Source: Thalassotalea euphylliae (GTDB taxonomy: Bacteria; Pseudomonadota; Gammaproteobacteria; Enterobacterales; Alteromonadaceae). Taken from it: DNA of 64,000 nucleotides. The translations under genes and the position numbers were made by a program. Positions 55,201-63,415 of this stretch are shown piece by piece (positions within the stretch are counted from its first letter, which is position 1; each line of letters starts with the position of its first letter). The DNA lies in NCBI RefSeq assembly GCF_003390395.1, contig NZ_QUOV01000001.1, positions 496,001 through 560,000 on the forward strand. The letters are read 5' to 3'. A model generated the notes under the pieces. It was not told where the DNA came from. It did no database searches and saw only the letters and a program-made list of their open reading frames with translations.

Positions 55201-56669
55201 GTATCATCACCCATTGACCCCGTTGCTTCCTGACCATTCTCGGCAAGCACTTTAACCACTTGATTGATTTCTTCATAGCTGTAGTTAAATAGCTTGTGAT
55301 ATTGCGCCATCTCGCTGTCGTCAAACATACGAGTGCCAATTAGGTTGGCTTCCAGTTGATCAAACGGTACTAAGCGGCGAATGTTTTTATTTAACCATTC
55401 ACGGTATGGATGGCGAACTTTTAATTCATCATCAATCTTGTTTGAGTCGAAAATGGTACCTGTATAGGTATCAATCGCCAGCATTTCACCTGGGCCAACT
55501 CGGCCTTTTTCAAGCACTTCATCTTCGCCGTAATCCCAAATGCCAACCTCTGACGCTAGGGTAATAAAGCCATTACGGGTAATGACGTAACGGGCTGGGC
55601 GAAGGCCATTGCGGTCAAGATTACAGGCAACATGGCGACCATTGGTCATCACGATACCAGCTGGGCCATCCCACGGCTCCATGTGCATGGAGTTAAATTC
55701 GTAGAAGGCTTTTAAGTCGTCATCCATGGTTGGATTATTCTGCCAAGCAGGTGGCATTAATAATCGCATCGCACGGAAGAAGTCCATGCCGCCAGCTAAA
55801 AATAGCTCTAGCATATTGTCTAGTGACGAGGAATCCGAACCACTTTCGTTAACAAACGGCGCTGCATCTTGTAAGTCTGGTAATAATGGTGAATTAAAGC
55901 GGTAAGTACGTGCTCGTGCCCACTGGCGGTTACCTTTAATGGTGTTGATTTCACCGTTGTGTGCTAAGAAGCGGAAAGGTTGCGCTAGGTGCCATTGTGG
56001 CGAGGTGTTTGTTGAGAAGCGCTGATGGAAGACACAAATAGCGCTTTGCATGCGAATGTCAGCCAAATCTAAATAAAAGTTTGGCAGGTCAACCGGCATC
56101 ATTAAGCCTTTATAGATAGTAACCTGACAAGATAGGCTGGCAATGTAGAATTTCTCGTCGCTAATGCGCTTTTCGGCACGGCGTCTTGCCATATATAAGC
56201 GGCGCTCTAAATCACGGTTACGCCAGCCTGGCGGTGCATCAACGAAAATTTGTTCAATAGTTGGTAAATTACTAGCGGCGATTGGGCCAAGAATTGATTT
56301 GTCAGTAGGGACAACACGCCAACCAACAATAGTCAGTGTTTCGCGGCTTAATTCTTCTTCAAATATTTTTTTCGACGCTGCGGCAAGCTCTGGGTCAGTG
56401 TTAAGAAACACCATACCGACCCCATATTTTCGGCCTAGCTGCCAACCGTTTTCTTCAGCAATGGCACGGAAAAATGTGTCTGGTTTTTGTAGTAATAGAC
56501 CACAACCATCACCCGTTTTCCCATCGGCTGCAATACCCCCCCGGTGCTGCATACGATCTAAGGCGCTAATCGCAGTTTTTATTAATTTGTGACTTGCTTC
56601 ACCTTTTTGATGAGCAATTAAACCGAAACCACAATTATCCTTTTGTGTGTTGGGATCATATAGCTGCAT
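52209..56669 (-). CDS. gltB: glutamate synthase large (alpha) subunit
   Basis: A 1486-aa enzyme. The mature N-terminal nucleophile is Cys13 ([10 protein letters not shown]) after removal of a 12-residue propeptide, and starts the class II glutaminase domain. The central and FMN-binding synthase domains follow ([40 protein letters not shown] and [14 protein letters not shown]). The 3Fe-4S motif is [12 protein letters not shown]. The C-terminal beta-helix has repeated G-x-x-G turns. It converts 2-oxoglutarate and glutamine to two glutamates. Operon with gltD. Confidence 0.98.
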   Translation of the reverse strand: [1486 protein letters not shown]

Positions 56670-57091
56670 TATTGTTCTCCAAGCATTTTACAATTCGCAG
56701 ATACGAGGCTTCAGGCACGAATAATTAGGTAATAATTGTGAATAAATATACCTGAATGCATTATGAGCGAACCATAGACACTAACGACAAATATACATTC
56801 CGTCAACATTTATAGAGTATTTGCTCGTAATTAATTTTCATAATAATCGGTATTTTTATGGCTTATTTATCGCTTGTTGCGCCATTTTAAAACAATGGTT
56901 GCACAAAAGTTGAATAAATGGTCAATGATGGGGCGTGTATGGGGGAGCGCTTACATATTCTGTAATTTTATTACATAAAAGGCGCGTTGCCAGTTAAGTT
57001 AGGGGCGCTAGCTTGATGACGTGATGAAAATTAATTTTATTCATATTTATAACGAATAAGTATATCGAAATTTGTCGATATTAATAAACAA
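56670..57091. other. AT-rich leader region of gltBD
   Basis: About 420 bases between gltB (start) and the folE2 terminator, very AT-rich, with no open frame of note. It must carry the gltB promoter, but I could not place one convincingly. Confidence 0.5.
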
Positions 57092-57114
57092 AAAAGCCTG
57101 CTTCAGCAGGCTTT
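57092..57114 (-). terminator. terminator of folE2
   Basis: A stem AAAAGCCTGC / GCAGGCTTTT with a TTCA loop follows folE2 by 43 bases. In the minus direction it runs into T's. Confidence 0.8.
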
Positions 57115-57156
57115 TCATAGAAACGATTTCTGGCCAGCTAGTGGCTTTATTTAGCT

Positions 57157-58083
57157 TTATGCTTGATAGCCGTCTTCAACGCCTTTGGTGGTGATACTCA
57201 CTGCGTTGTGTGCGTGTAGGGATTCAAGGTGATTTACTTTAACCCAGAAGTCATCATACTGCGTAGCTTGATTCATCGTATGCTGCAGTTTGCGCGCCGC
57301 ATCTTCACAGAACATCAGGTTCTGACCGTTTAAGCGGGCAAACTCTTGCTCGTCTTCTCGTTTAACTGCGGCTTGTACAGGTGTTTGTAACGTGTCTTCA
57401 ATCGCATCAACTAGGTCACTGATCGGAAACTCTGTGACCGATGAGTTCAGTTTAACTTTTACTTTGGCAATAGAGCGCTGGCTGTGTGGTGTGGCGACAA
57501 CGCCTTCAGTTGTGCCGAGCCATTCATGTATTGTTTGCTTGTCGATACTGTCTTGTTCATCAAACTTATTTAAGAAAGCTTGCTGTATAAGCTGGCGAGC
57601 TAACGCAGCAGAGCAAGGGCAAGTGGACGAGTATCTTACGTCGATTGCTAGTTCAACTGACAATTGCCCTTTGTTTAACTGGCCAGTTAATACAACCGGG
57701 TAGGCTTTCCAACCTTGTTTGCCACTGATTAGCGATTTACGGCGCATGTGATAATCAAAGTGAATGGCGACTTTTGCTTGGTCGCTTAGTTCTTGATGAG
57801 AGCTAATAAAGCCATCGAGCAAGGCCGCAAAGCTTTGGTAATTCAAGGTATTGTTATTGGATAATTCGTCGAGCAATAAATATAGGCGCGACATGTGAAT
57901 ACCTTTTGCCTGTGCCTCTTTCAAATTCACAAACGCATCAATGTGAGCTGACACCATTCGCTCTGGCTGGTCTTTAGAAGCCACCATTAAAGGCATTTCA
58001 ATATTGCTCATTCCAACCCAATCTAACGTCCCTTCGGTTTGGGCAGTGGTGTGATTGGCGATGTCTGGCATTGATGTTGGCAT
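57157..58083 (-). CDS. folE2: GTP cyclohydrolase FolE2 (type IB)
   Basis: The 308-aa protein shows the FolE2 signature: [12 protein letters not shown] near residue 23, [10 protein letters not shown] near 45, [17 protein letters not shown], and the metal-site motif [11 protein letters not shown] with Cys155 and Cys157, plus the C-terminal FCEDAARKL. It converts GTP to dihydroneopterin triphosphate for folate and can use metals other than zinc, so it is often a zinc-independent backup or sole enzyme. GGAGAA precedes the ATG. An inverted-repeat element lies 43 bases upstream. Confidence 0.96.
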   Translation of the reverse strand: MPTSMPDIANHTTAQTEGTLDWVGMSNIEMPLMVASKDQPERMVSAHIDAFVNLKEAQAKGIHMSRLYLLLDELSNNNTLNYQSFAALLDGFISSHQELSDQAKVAIHFDYHMRRKSLISGKQGWKAYPVVLTGQLNKGQLSVELAIDVRYSSTCPCSAALARQLIQQAFLNKFDEQDSIDKQTIHEWLGTTEGVVATPHSQRSIAKVKVKLNSSVTEFPISDLVDAIEDTLQTPVQAAVKREDEQEFARLNGQNLMFCEDAARKLQHTMNQATQYDDFWVKVNHLESLHAHNAVSITTKGVEDGYQA

Positions 58084-58126
58084 TAGTTCTCCGCAATCTC
58101 AGTAGTAAAACTTAATAAGCTACTCA

Positions 58127-58301
58127 GGGCGTGTTGATCTTTCAGGGTTGGTTTTGCAGAAGCTGCCCTGCGGGTTCATCTAAACACTTCCTGCTCATTG
58201 TTGCTCGCTTTTTACATAGAACAACTATGCGACAAAACGAGCACCGCGATCAGAAAGTGTTTAGATTGAACAACATTCAACCTCAAAAAATCAACACGCC
58301 C
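58127..58301. repeat. dispersed inverted-repeat element, family 2, copy 2 (short form)
   Basis: A 175-base element bounded by GGGCGTGTTGA and TCAACACGCCC. It agrees closely with the outer parts of 22765-23028 (shared TGCCCTGCGGGTTCATCTAA, then CTTCCTGCTCATTGTTGCTC and TTTTTACATAGAAC), but lacks the roughly 90-base middle block of that copy. Internal inverted repeats allow a long hairpin. It lies between the divergent folE2 and hptA genes. Confidence 0.88.
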
Positions 58302-58530
58302 CTGTCAGCGTAACCAGCCTAGAACCAAAAACCACATAAAAAGTATTGATTTGAGGGCTGTTTTCGCTAATAAAATGGGCGGCTATTCTGAACGAAAATC
58401 CGGCTAAAATCAATATCTGTAGCGGCATTCTCATGAGTAAAGGTGTAGCATTTAATGAATTTAGATTTACATTAAATACGCTTGCGATTAGGCTGTGTGG
58501 TGATACGAAATAAGAGGAATAAAAAGCACT

Positions 58531-58878
58531 ATGAACCAGCCTGCAACTATTGATAAATCGCTAATTCAAGGATATTTAGACAATTTAGGGGGCACGGTGG
58601 TAGCGCAGATGCTTGCGCTTTATCAGAAGCAATCTGGCGTTTACATTGGTGAGATTGAAGCTGCGATCAATGAGCAAAGTCAATCTAACTGGCAAGAACG
58701 TTGTCACAAAATGAAAGGTGCTGCGGCAAGTGTCGGCTTACTAAGTGTTCATCAGTTTTTAGTGGCTATTGAAAAATCGACAGAAACTTGGCCACAAAAA
58801 AGCGAGCACCTTGCTCGCTTAAAAATTGATAATACCGCCGCTATTGCTGATTTTAAGCAGTGGCTTGAAAGCTTGTAA
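58531..58878 (+). CDS. hptA: stand-alone histidine phosphotransfer protein, HptA-like
   Basis: A 115-aa Hpt domain with the phosphorylated His59 in ERCHKMKGAAASVGL and the usual four-helix pattern. In Shewanella a free Hpt protein (HptA) works with the ArcS kinase to phosphorylate ArcA instead of a built-in ArcB Hpt domain. Here the gene is convergent with arcA and only 65 bases from it, which strongly supports the same role. AAGAGGAATAAAAAG precedes the ATG. No ArcB or ArcS gene is in the window. Confidence 0.88.
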   Translation: MNQPATIDKSLIQGYLDNLGGTVVAQMLALYQKQSGVYIGEIEAAINEQSQSNWQERCHKMKGAAASVGLLSVHQFLVAIEKSTETWPQKSEHLARLKIDNTAAIADFKQWLESL

Positions 58879-58943
58879 GAAGCTTTTTTACAGCCTAAAT
58901 CTAAACCCCAAATAAGCTTAGCTAAAGCCAATCTAAACTTTGG

Positions 58944-59648
58944 CTAAGCGTCGATGCTACCAACGAAACGGTAGCCTTCACCATGGATGGTATTGATTAG
59001 CTCTGGCGTTTCTGGAATAGATTCAAAGTGTTTACGCAAACGACGAATGGTAACGTCAACCGTACGGTCATTTGAGCGTAAGTCGCGACCCGTCATTTCC
59101 TTGATTAATTGCTGGCGAGAAACAATTTGCCCAGCATTTTCAATCAACAATTTAAGTGCACGATATTCACCACGAGGAATTGGAATAATATCGCCAACGG
59201 GTGTTGTCATCTTGCGTGAGTTACCGTCAAGTGACCATCCGTTAAAATTGATAATTGCACCGTCAGTGTCAGGTTTTACATGAGTAATACGGCTGAGGAT
59301 ATTGCGTGCACGAATGGTTAACTCTCTTGGGTTAAATGGCTTAGTCAAGTAATCGTCTGCGCCAATTTCTAGACCCAAAATTTTATCAATGTCACTATCA
59401 CGACCAGTTAGGAAAATAAGTCCCATATCGCGATTGTTAGTCAATTCTCTAGCCAGCAACAAGCCGTTCTTACCAGGCAAGTTAATATCCATGATAACTA
59501 AGTGTACTTTTTGTTCTCTTAGCTGAGCGTCCATCGAATCGCCATCAACAGCTTCAGAGACTTGATAGCCTTCTGCTTCGAATAGATTTCGGAGGTTAAA
59601 GCGTGTGACGTCTTCGTCTTCAACGATAAGGATATGGGCTTTTTGCAT
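58944..59648 (-). CDS. arcA: ArcA response regulator
   Basis: The 234-aa OmpR-type regulator has a receiver domain ([20 protein letters not shown] at the start, phospho-acceptor Asp54 in [10 protein letters not shown], Lys of TKPFNPREL) and a C-terminal winged helix ([18 protein letters not shown], VRRxR-type recognition helix, GEGYRF). Length, Asp54 and sequence match ArcA, the global regulator of respiratory and redox gene expression. It is convergent with hptA, its likely phosphate donor. Confidence 0.96.
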   Translation of the reverse strand: MQKAHILIVEDEDVTRFNLRNLFEAEGYQVSEAVDGDSMDAQLREQKVHLVIMDINLPGKNGLLLARELTNNRDMGLIFLTGRDSDIDKILGLEIGADDYLTKPFNPRELTIRARNILSRITHVKPDTDGAIINFNGWSLDGNSRKMTTPVGDIIPIPRGEYRALKLLIENAGQIVSRQQLIKEMTGRDLRSNDRTVDVTIRRLRKHFESIPETPELINTIHGEGYRFVGSIDA

Positions 59649-59821
59649 TTTTTGTCCGTTTACTAACTGGTATCTATGCTTAGTATTGTTTAACTAGCCT
59701 TATATAGTAACTTAATCGCTAAAGTTAAAGGCTGGTGTTCGTATTTTTTACTTTAGTCTTTAACATTTTAGCAAACAATATAGGTGACTTCATCCGTCAC
59801 ATGGTTACAGAAAGTAATCAA

Positions 59822-61504
59822 TTAGTTAAATTTAGGCATTTCGGTTAATTGTGCAGGGAAAGCGATCTCAAATTGTACGCCTTGCGTTGGTTCAATATCG
59901 AATTGAATATGGCCGCCAAGCGCTTGGGTGACAAGGTTATAAACTAAGTGTAAGCCTAAACCACTGCCACCTTCGCCGCGTCTAGTTGTGATGAAAGGAT
60001 CGAAGATCTTGGTTTTGATCGACGGCTCTACGCCTTTGCCATCATCTTGGTAATTAATGTGCAGTTGGCCACTTAAATACATCACATTGATTGTGACAGT
60101 TCCACCATCACTATCTGCAAAACCGTGAATGATGGAATTCACAATCAGGTTGATCAATATTTGGTTAATCGGTCCAGGCTTGCTAATAACCGCTAAATTT
60201 TCACTGCACTCAATTTGAAAATTCACCTTTTTCTGTTTGAGTTGTGGCCCCAATGACAAGATCACCTCGTCAATCAACTGCATAACGATAAATGCGCTAT
60301 CTGCTTCATTACTTTGGTTTACTGCCACTTGTTTGAAGCTAGAAATTAAGTCTGCAGCACGATGTAAGTTGCGTGTGACAATTGCCAGGTTCTCTTCACT
60401 TTCCGTCAGAAAACGGCGCAGTTGACTCGCTTTTAGGGTTTTATCGTTAAAGGCGGTATGAACTTCATTTAAGCGATCAGATAGCAAGCTCGATGCGGTA
60501 ACGCCTAAACCTATTGGGGTATTTACCTCATGAGCAACACCTGCGACCATATCGCCTAACGAGGCCATTTTTTCACTTTCGACTAGTTGCCCTTGGAACT
60601 GATGAAGCTTTTCTAGCGTAGATAGCAACTCTTGGTTTGAATCTTTCAGCGCGTCAGTGCGTTGGCTAACTTTATCTTCCAATTCGTGGTTAAGTTTTAA
60701 AATCTGTTGCTCTGCATTTGCTTGTTTTTCTATATGTCGCTCAATGCGGTTGAGCATGACATTTAAATCATCGGCAAGTAATTCAAACTCTTGGTTTTCC
60801 ATGCCGTTAACACGAACACTGAAGTCTTTTTTCTGCGATACATTGCGTATCGCTATAAGCAATCGATTAATCGGTGTAATCACCGAACTGTACATAATAT
60901 TGGTGATGAGTGCGCCGATAATCAGCACTAAAATATAGCCAATAGATAATGTGAACCAGGTCGTTGTTTGCAGTTCATGGTAGCTATTTGTATCAAGCTG
61001 CAAGTAGGCATAACCAATTAGCTTGTTATCGACATTGATTGGGTTGATATATTCAATAATGCTATCGGTAATGATGGGCGCTTGATATTTTTCGATACTC
61101 GCAGTTTTCTCTGGGATAGCAGGGAAGCCTTGCTTATTGTAGCTGGCAAAAAAGTTCAGCTCTTGGTTTTCAAAGCGATAGACGTGAACGTAATTAAAGC
61201 GAGGTAAATTTGAAAGTCGCTTCATTACCTCTTGATATTCACTGTAGTTGTCGGTTTCGATGAATGCTACCGCACGGCTACTTATAATGGCTGCGCGCTC
61301 TTTAATATCTTGTTTTAGCTCTGCGCCAAGGTGATCAAAAACAAAATATGAGACAACCAAGTGTGCGAGAAAAAATGAGCCGGTTACAAAAGCCAGCATT
61401 AATAGATTCAACTTACGACGAATTGACTTAGTTTGCACAACTTGGTTGGAATGCATAGTTTGGTTCGAATGCATAGGCTGGTTGGAGTGCATAGTTTGGT
61501 TCAT
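59822..61504 (-). CDS. membrane sensor histidine kinase
   Basis: A 560-aa kinase: transmembrane helix about 32-55, a periplasmic sensor region about 60-180, a second helix about 183-205, HAMP about 207-260 and a coiled coil to about 310. The phospho-acceptor His325 is in AGVAHEVNTPIG, and the C-terminal ATPase has NLIVNSIIHGF, DDGKGVEP and GEGGSGLGLHLV. The H-box with NTP is of the HisKA type that often lacks a paired regulator. The N-terminus contains three six-residue repeats, so starts at 61492, 61474 and 61456 are also possible. It lies 173 bases upstream of arcA on the same strand; whether it serves ArcA is unknown. Confidence 0.9.
   Translation of the reverse strand: MNQTMHSNQPMHSNQTMHSNQVVQTKSIRRKLNLLMLAFVTGSFFLAHLVVSYFVFDHLGAELKQDIKERAAIISSRAVAFIETDNYSEYQEVMKRLSNLPRFNYVHVYRFENQELNFFASYNKQGFPAIPEKTASIEKYQAPIITDSIIEYINPINVDNKLIGYAYLQLDTNSYHELQTTTWFTLSIGYILVLIIGALITNIMYSSVITPINRLLIAIRNVSQKKDFSVRVNGMENQEFELLADDLNVMLNRIERHIEKQANAEQQILKLNHELEDKVSQRTDALKDSNQELLSTLEKLHQFQGQLVESEKMASLGDMVAGVAHEVNTPIGLGVTASSLLSDRLNEVHTAFNDKTLKASQLRRFLTESEENLAIVTRNLHRAADLISSFKQVAVNQSNEADSAFIVMQLIDEVILSLGPQLKQKKVNFQIECSENLAVISKPGPINQILINLIVNSIIHGFADSDGGTVTINVMYLSGQLHINYQDDGKGVEPSIKTKIFDPFITTRRGEGGSGLGLHLVYNLVTQALGGHIQFDIEPTQGVQFEIAFPAQLTEMPKFN
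61441..61504 (-). repeat. 18-bp tandem repeats over the kinase start codons
   Basis: Three imperfect 18-base units (minus strand, each encoding NQxMHS with an ATG) cover the translation start of the histidine kinase. Each unit offers an in-frame ATG, so copy-number change would alter only the N-terminal length. Confidence 0.75.
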
Positions 61505-61735
61505 TACTAGATTTTAACTACCTATCTTAGTGCTTATTCGCCGTTTTTAATGCTCAATTTTTAACTTGAGCACGTGTCGTAGGCGCAAAGTAGCATGGGT
61601 TTATATCTACGATGCTTTTTCAGTGAATATCAAAAGGTCAGCGCTCGTCAATGTTTTATTCTTTATTAAAGTTAATTTATACCAATTTAGTTAACGACTG
61701 ACGCACTGTTTTTTTTTCACGCTTGCCAGTAATAA

Positions 61736-62872
61736 CTACACTGAAGCGAAGTAGACAGCAAAGCCACGTTGATTAACCGTGGTTTGTATTTGTTTAAAAC
61801 CTTCAGCCAAAATAGGTTGGTATTTTAAAAAGCTATTTGCCACCACAGTTAAGTTACCACCTCTAACTAATCGTTTCGGACACTCACGCAAAAACGTTTC
61901 GGTTGCAGCATAATGCGTCTTCAAGCCTTGATGAAACGGCGGGTTAGTGACGATATGTGAAAATACCCCGTTAACTTCACTTAGGCCGTCTGAGGCAAAT
62001 ACCTCGCCTGCTAAGTTATTTACTTTTAACGTCTCTTGCGTGGAAGCAACTGCCAGTGCACTAATATCGAGGGCGGTAATTTCTGTTTCAGGGTATTGCT
62101 TGGCTAAGTAGGCGCTGATCACTCCGGCACCACAGCCAAAATCAAGCAGTTTGCCTTGGTAACTTTTTTTCAGTAATTGCTCGGTAGGTAAATTTTCTAA
62201 TAGAACTTGTGTGCCTTTGTCTAGTTGCTTTTGGCTAAACACGCCCGGCAGTGCGGCAATGTTAAGTTCAATACCGGCAACCGAAAGCGGGTAGTAGTGG
62301 AACCAATCGGCAAGGGAAAACTGATAATCACCACGAATAAACTGACCAGCGAATAAACTGCAATGGCGAGCAGAATCGAGCTTATGACAATGGCTAATAT
62401 AGTCTTGGCTTAATTTTGCTGCTGATTTGATGCCGCCTTTGTTTTCACCAACAAACAGCACTCGTGCATCGTCTGTTAAATGTGGAGCAAGCATAGCTAG
62501 TGAATAAGCAAGCTCTGCTTTGCTTTTCGGGAAGGCAATCATCGCTAAGTCATATGCGATATCTTCTTTGTTTTGCTTAACTTCTTCACTTTGTTTAGCT
62601 TCGTTGCTATGTCTAGTTTCTTGGCTCTGCTCAGCGGTTAAGTGCGTACCAAAGCTGTAGCTCAACTTTGAACTTGGTTGGGCAGCCGTTATTTGCGCCA
62701 ATTGATCCGCAGCTAGCTTGTTATTGGTGAAATAATGCAATTGGCACTCAGGATATTCATCAAGCCATTCTTGATATAGCCCGTCGACGGGGAAGTTAAC
62801 TAACACTGCCCGCGTACATGCTAACTCGTCGATATTGCGAACCAGTACTTGAGATAAATTCGATAATGCCAT
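61736..62872 (-). CDS. rsmC: 16S rRNA (guanine-1207-N2) methyltransferase
   Basis: The 378-aa protein has the RsmC two-domain layout: a degenerate N-terminal methyltransferase-like half with VLFVGENKGGIKSA, and a C-terminal active half with the SAM motif LLDFGCGAGVISAYLA (near residue 245) and catalytic NPPFHQG (near 312). It methylates G1207 of 16S rRNA in the 30S subunit. An insertion near residues 100-120 is rich in Glu, Lys and Gln in short repeats and is longer than usual. Confidence 0.92.
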   Translation of the reverse strand: MALSNLSQVLVRNIDELACTRAVLVNFPVDGLYQEWLDEYPECQLHYFTNNKLAADQLAQITAAQPSSKLSYSFGTHLTAEQSQETRHSNEAKQSEEVKQNKEDIAYDLAMIAFPKSKAELAYSLAMLAPHLTDDARVLFVGENKGGIKSAAKLSQDYISHCHKLDSARHCSLFAGQFIRGDYQFSLADWFHYYPLSVAGIELNIAALPGVFSQKQLDKGTQVLLENLPTEQLLKKSYQGKLLDFGCGAGVISAYLAKQYPETEITALDISALAVASTQETLKVNNLAGEVFASDGLSEVNGVFSHIVTNPPFHQGLKTHYAATETFLRECPKRLVRGGNLTVVANSFLKYQPILAEGFKQIQTTVNQRGFAVYFASV

Positions 62873-63164
62873 GTGATGTCCAACTTGCCTCGCGTTAGAC
62901 GCTAATCGTCAGCGTTAATACGTTGCTTACCTAGGTTGATGATAGCCAGCTTAAGCCGAGTGTGAAACTGCTTCTTGCCGACACAAATTGCCAAAATTCG
63001 CGGACTACAAACTTCACTAAAATCGCGCGAGGCCGCATTTTACGTGATTGATAAAGCAAGGTATAGCGGTGTGTTGACATTAGAGCAAATATTCGATGTA
63101 ATGAGCCCGTCCTTATTCCTGCGCGGTGGTGTGGCTCGTCAAGCTCATACCATCGCGATGAAAA

Positions 63165-63335
63165 GGGCCAGAAGAGGAGCGTTAACCAGGTAGTTAATGT
63201 CAGGAGATCAAACTCCAGTGACCATTAATGAGGGGGATTAACGCCGAGACTAATACATTTTTGATTGATGTATTGGTCGGTTGCTCAGGCTGAATCCTGA
63301 CAACTGTCACCCATTAGGTGGAGAGCTTCTGGCCT
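63165..63335 (+). ncRNA. lysine riboswitch (L-box)
   Basis: The closing stem GGCCAGAAG (63166-63174) pairs with CTTCTGGCC (63326-63334). Inside, in order, are the conserved L-box elements AGGAGCG, the GAGGGGG...GCCGAG arm, GGCTGAATCCTGACAACTGTCACC and GGTGGAGAGC. This is the lysine-sensing domain, ahead of the lysine-pathway gene dapA. Downstream, CTGCC (about 63345) can pair with GGCAG just ahead of an AGGGA ribosome site, with no strong T-run, so control is probably at translation. Confidence 0.92.
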
Positions 63336-63415
63336 TTGTTGAACTGCCTGCGCTTTTTGCCGTGGGCAGGGAACAAATGCCGATAAGTTCTCCGAACGAA
63401 GTGAGTTCGAGAGAC

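Noticed and set aside
61678..61694. ATACCAATTTAGTTAAC near the rsmC 3' end, resembling a family 1 element tip
   Set aside because: Only one short end is present, with no matching partner; chance or an old remnant cannot be separated.
62975..63193. 72-codon open frame ahead of dapA
   Set aside because: Its end overlaps the closing stem of the lysine riboswitch, it has no ribosome site, and its composition is not gene-like.
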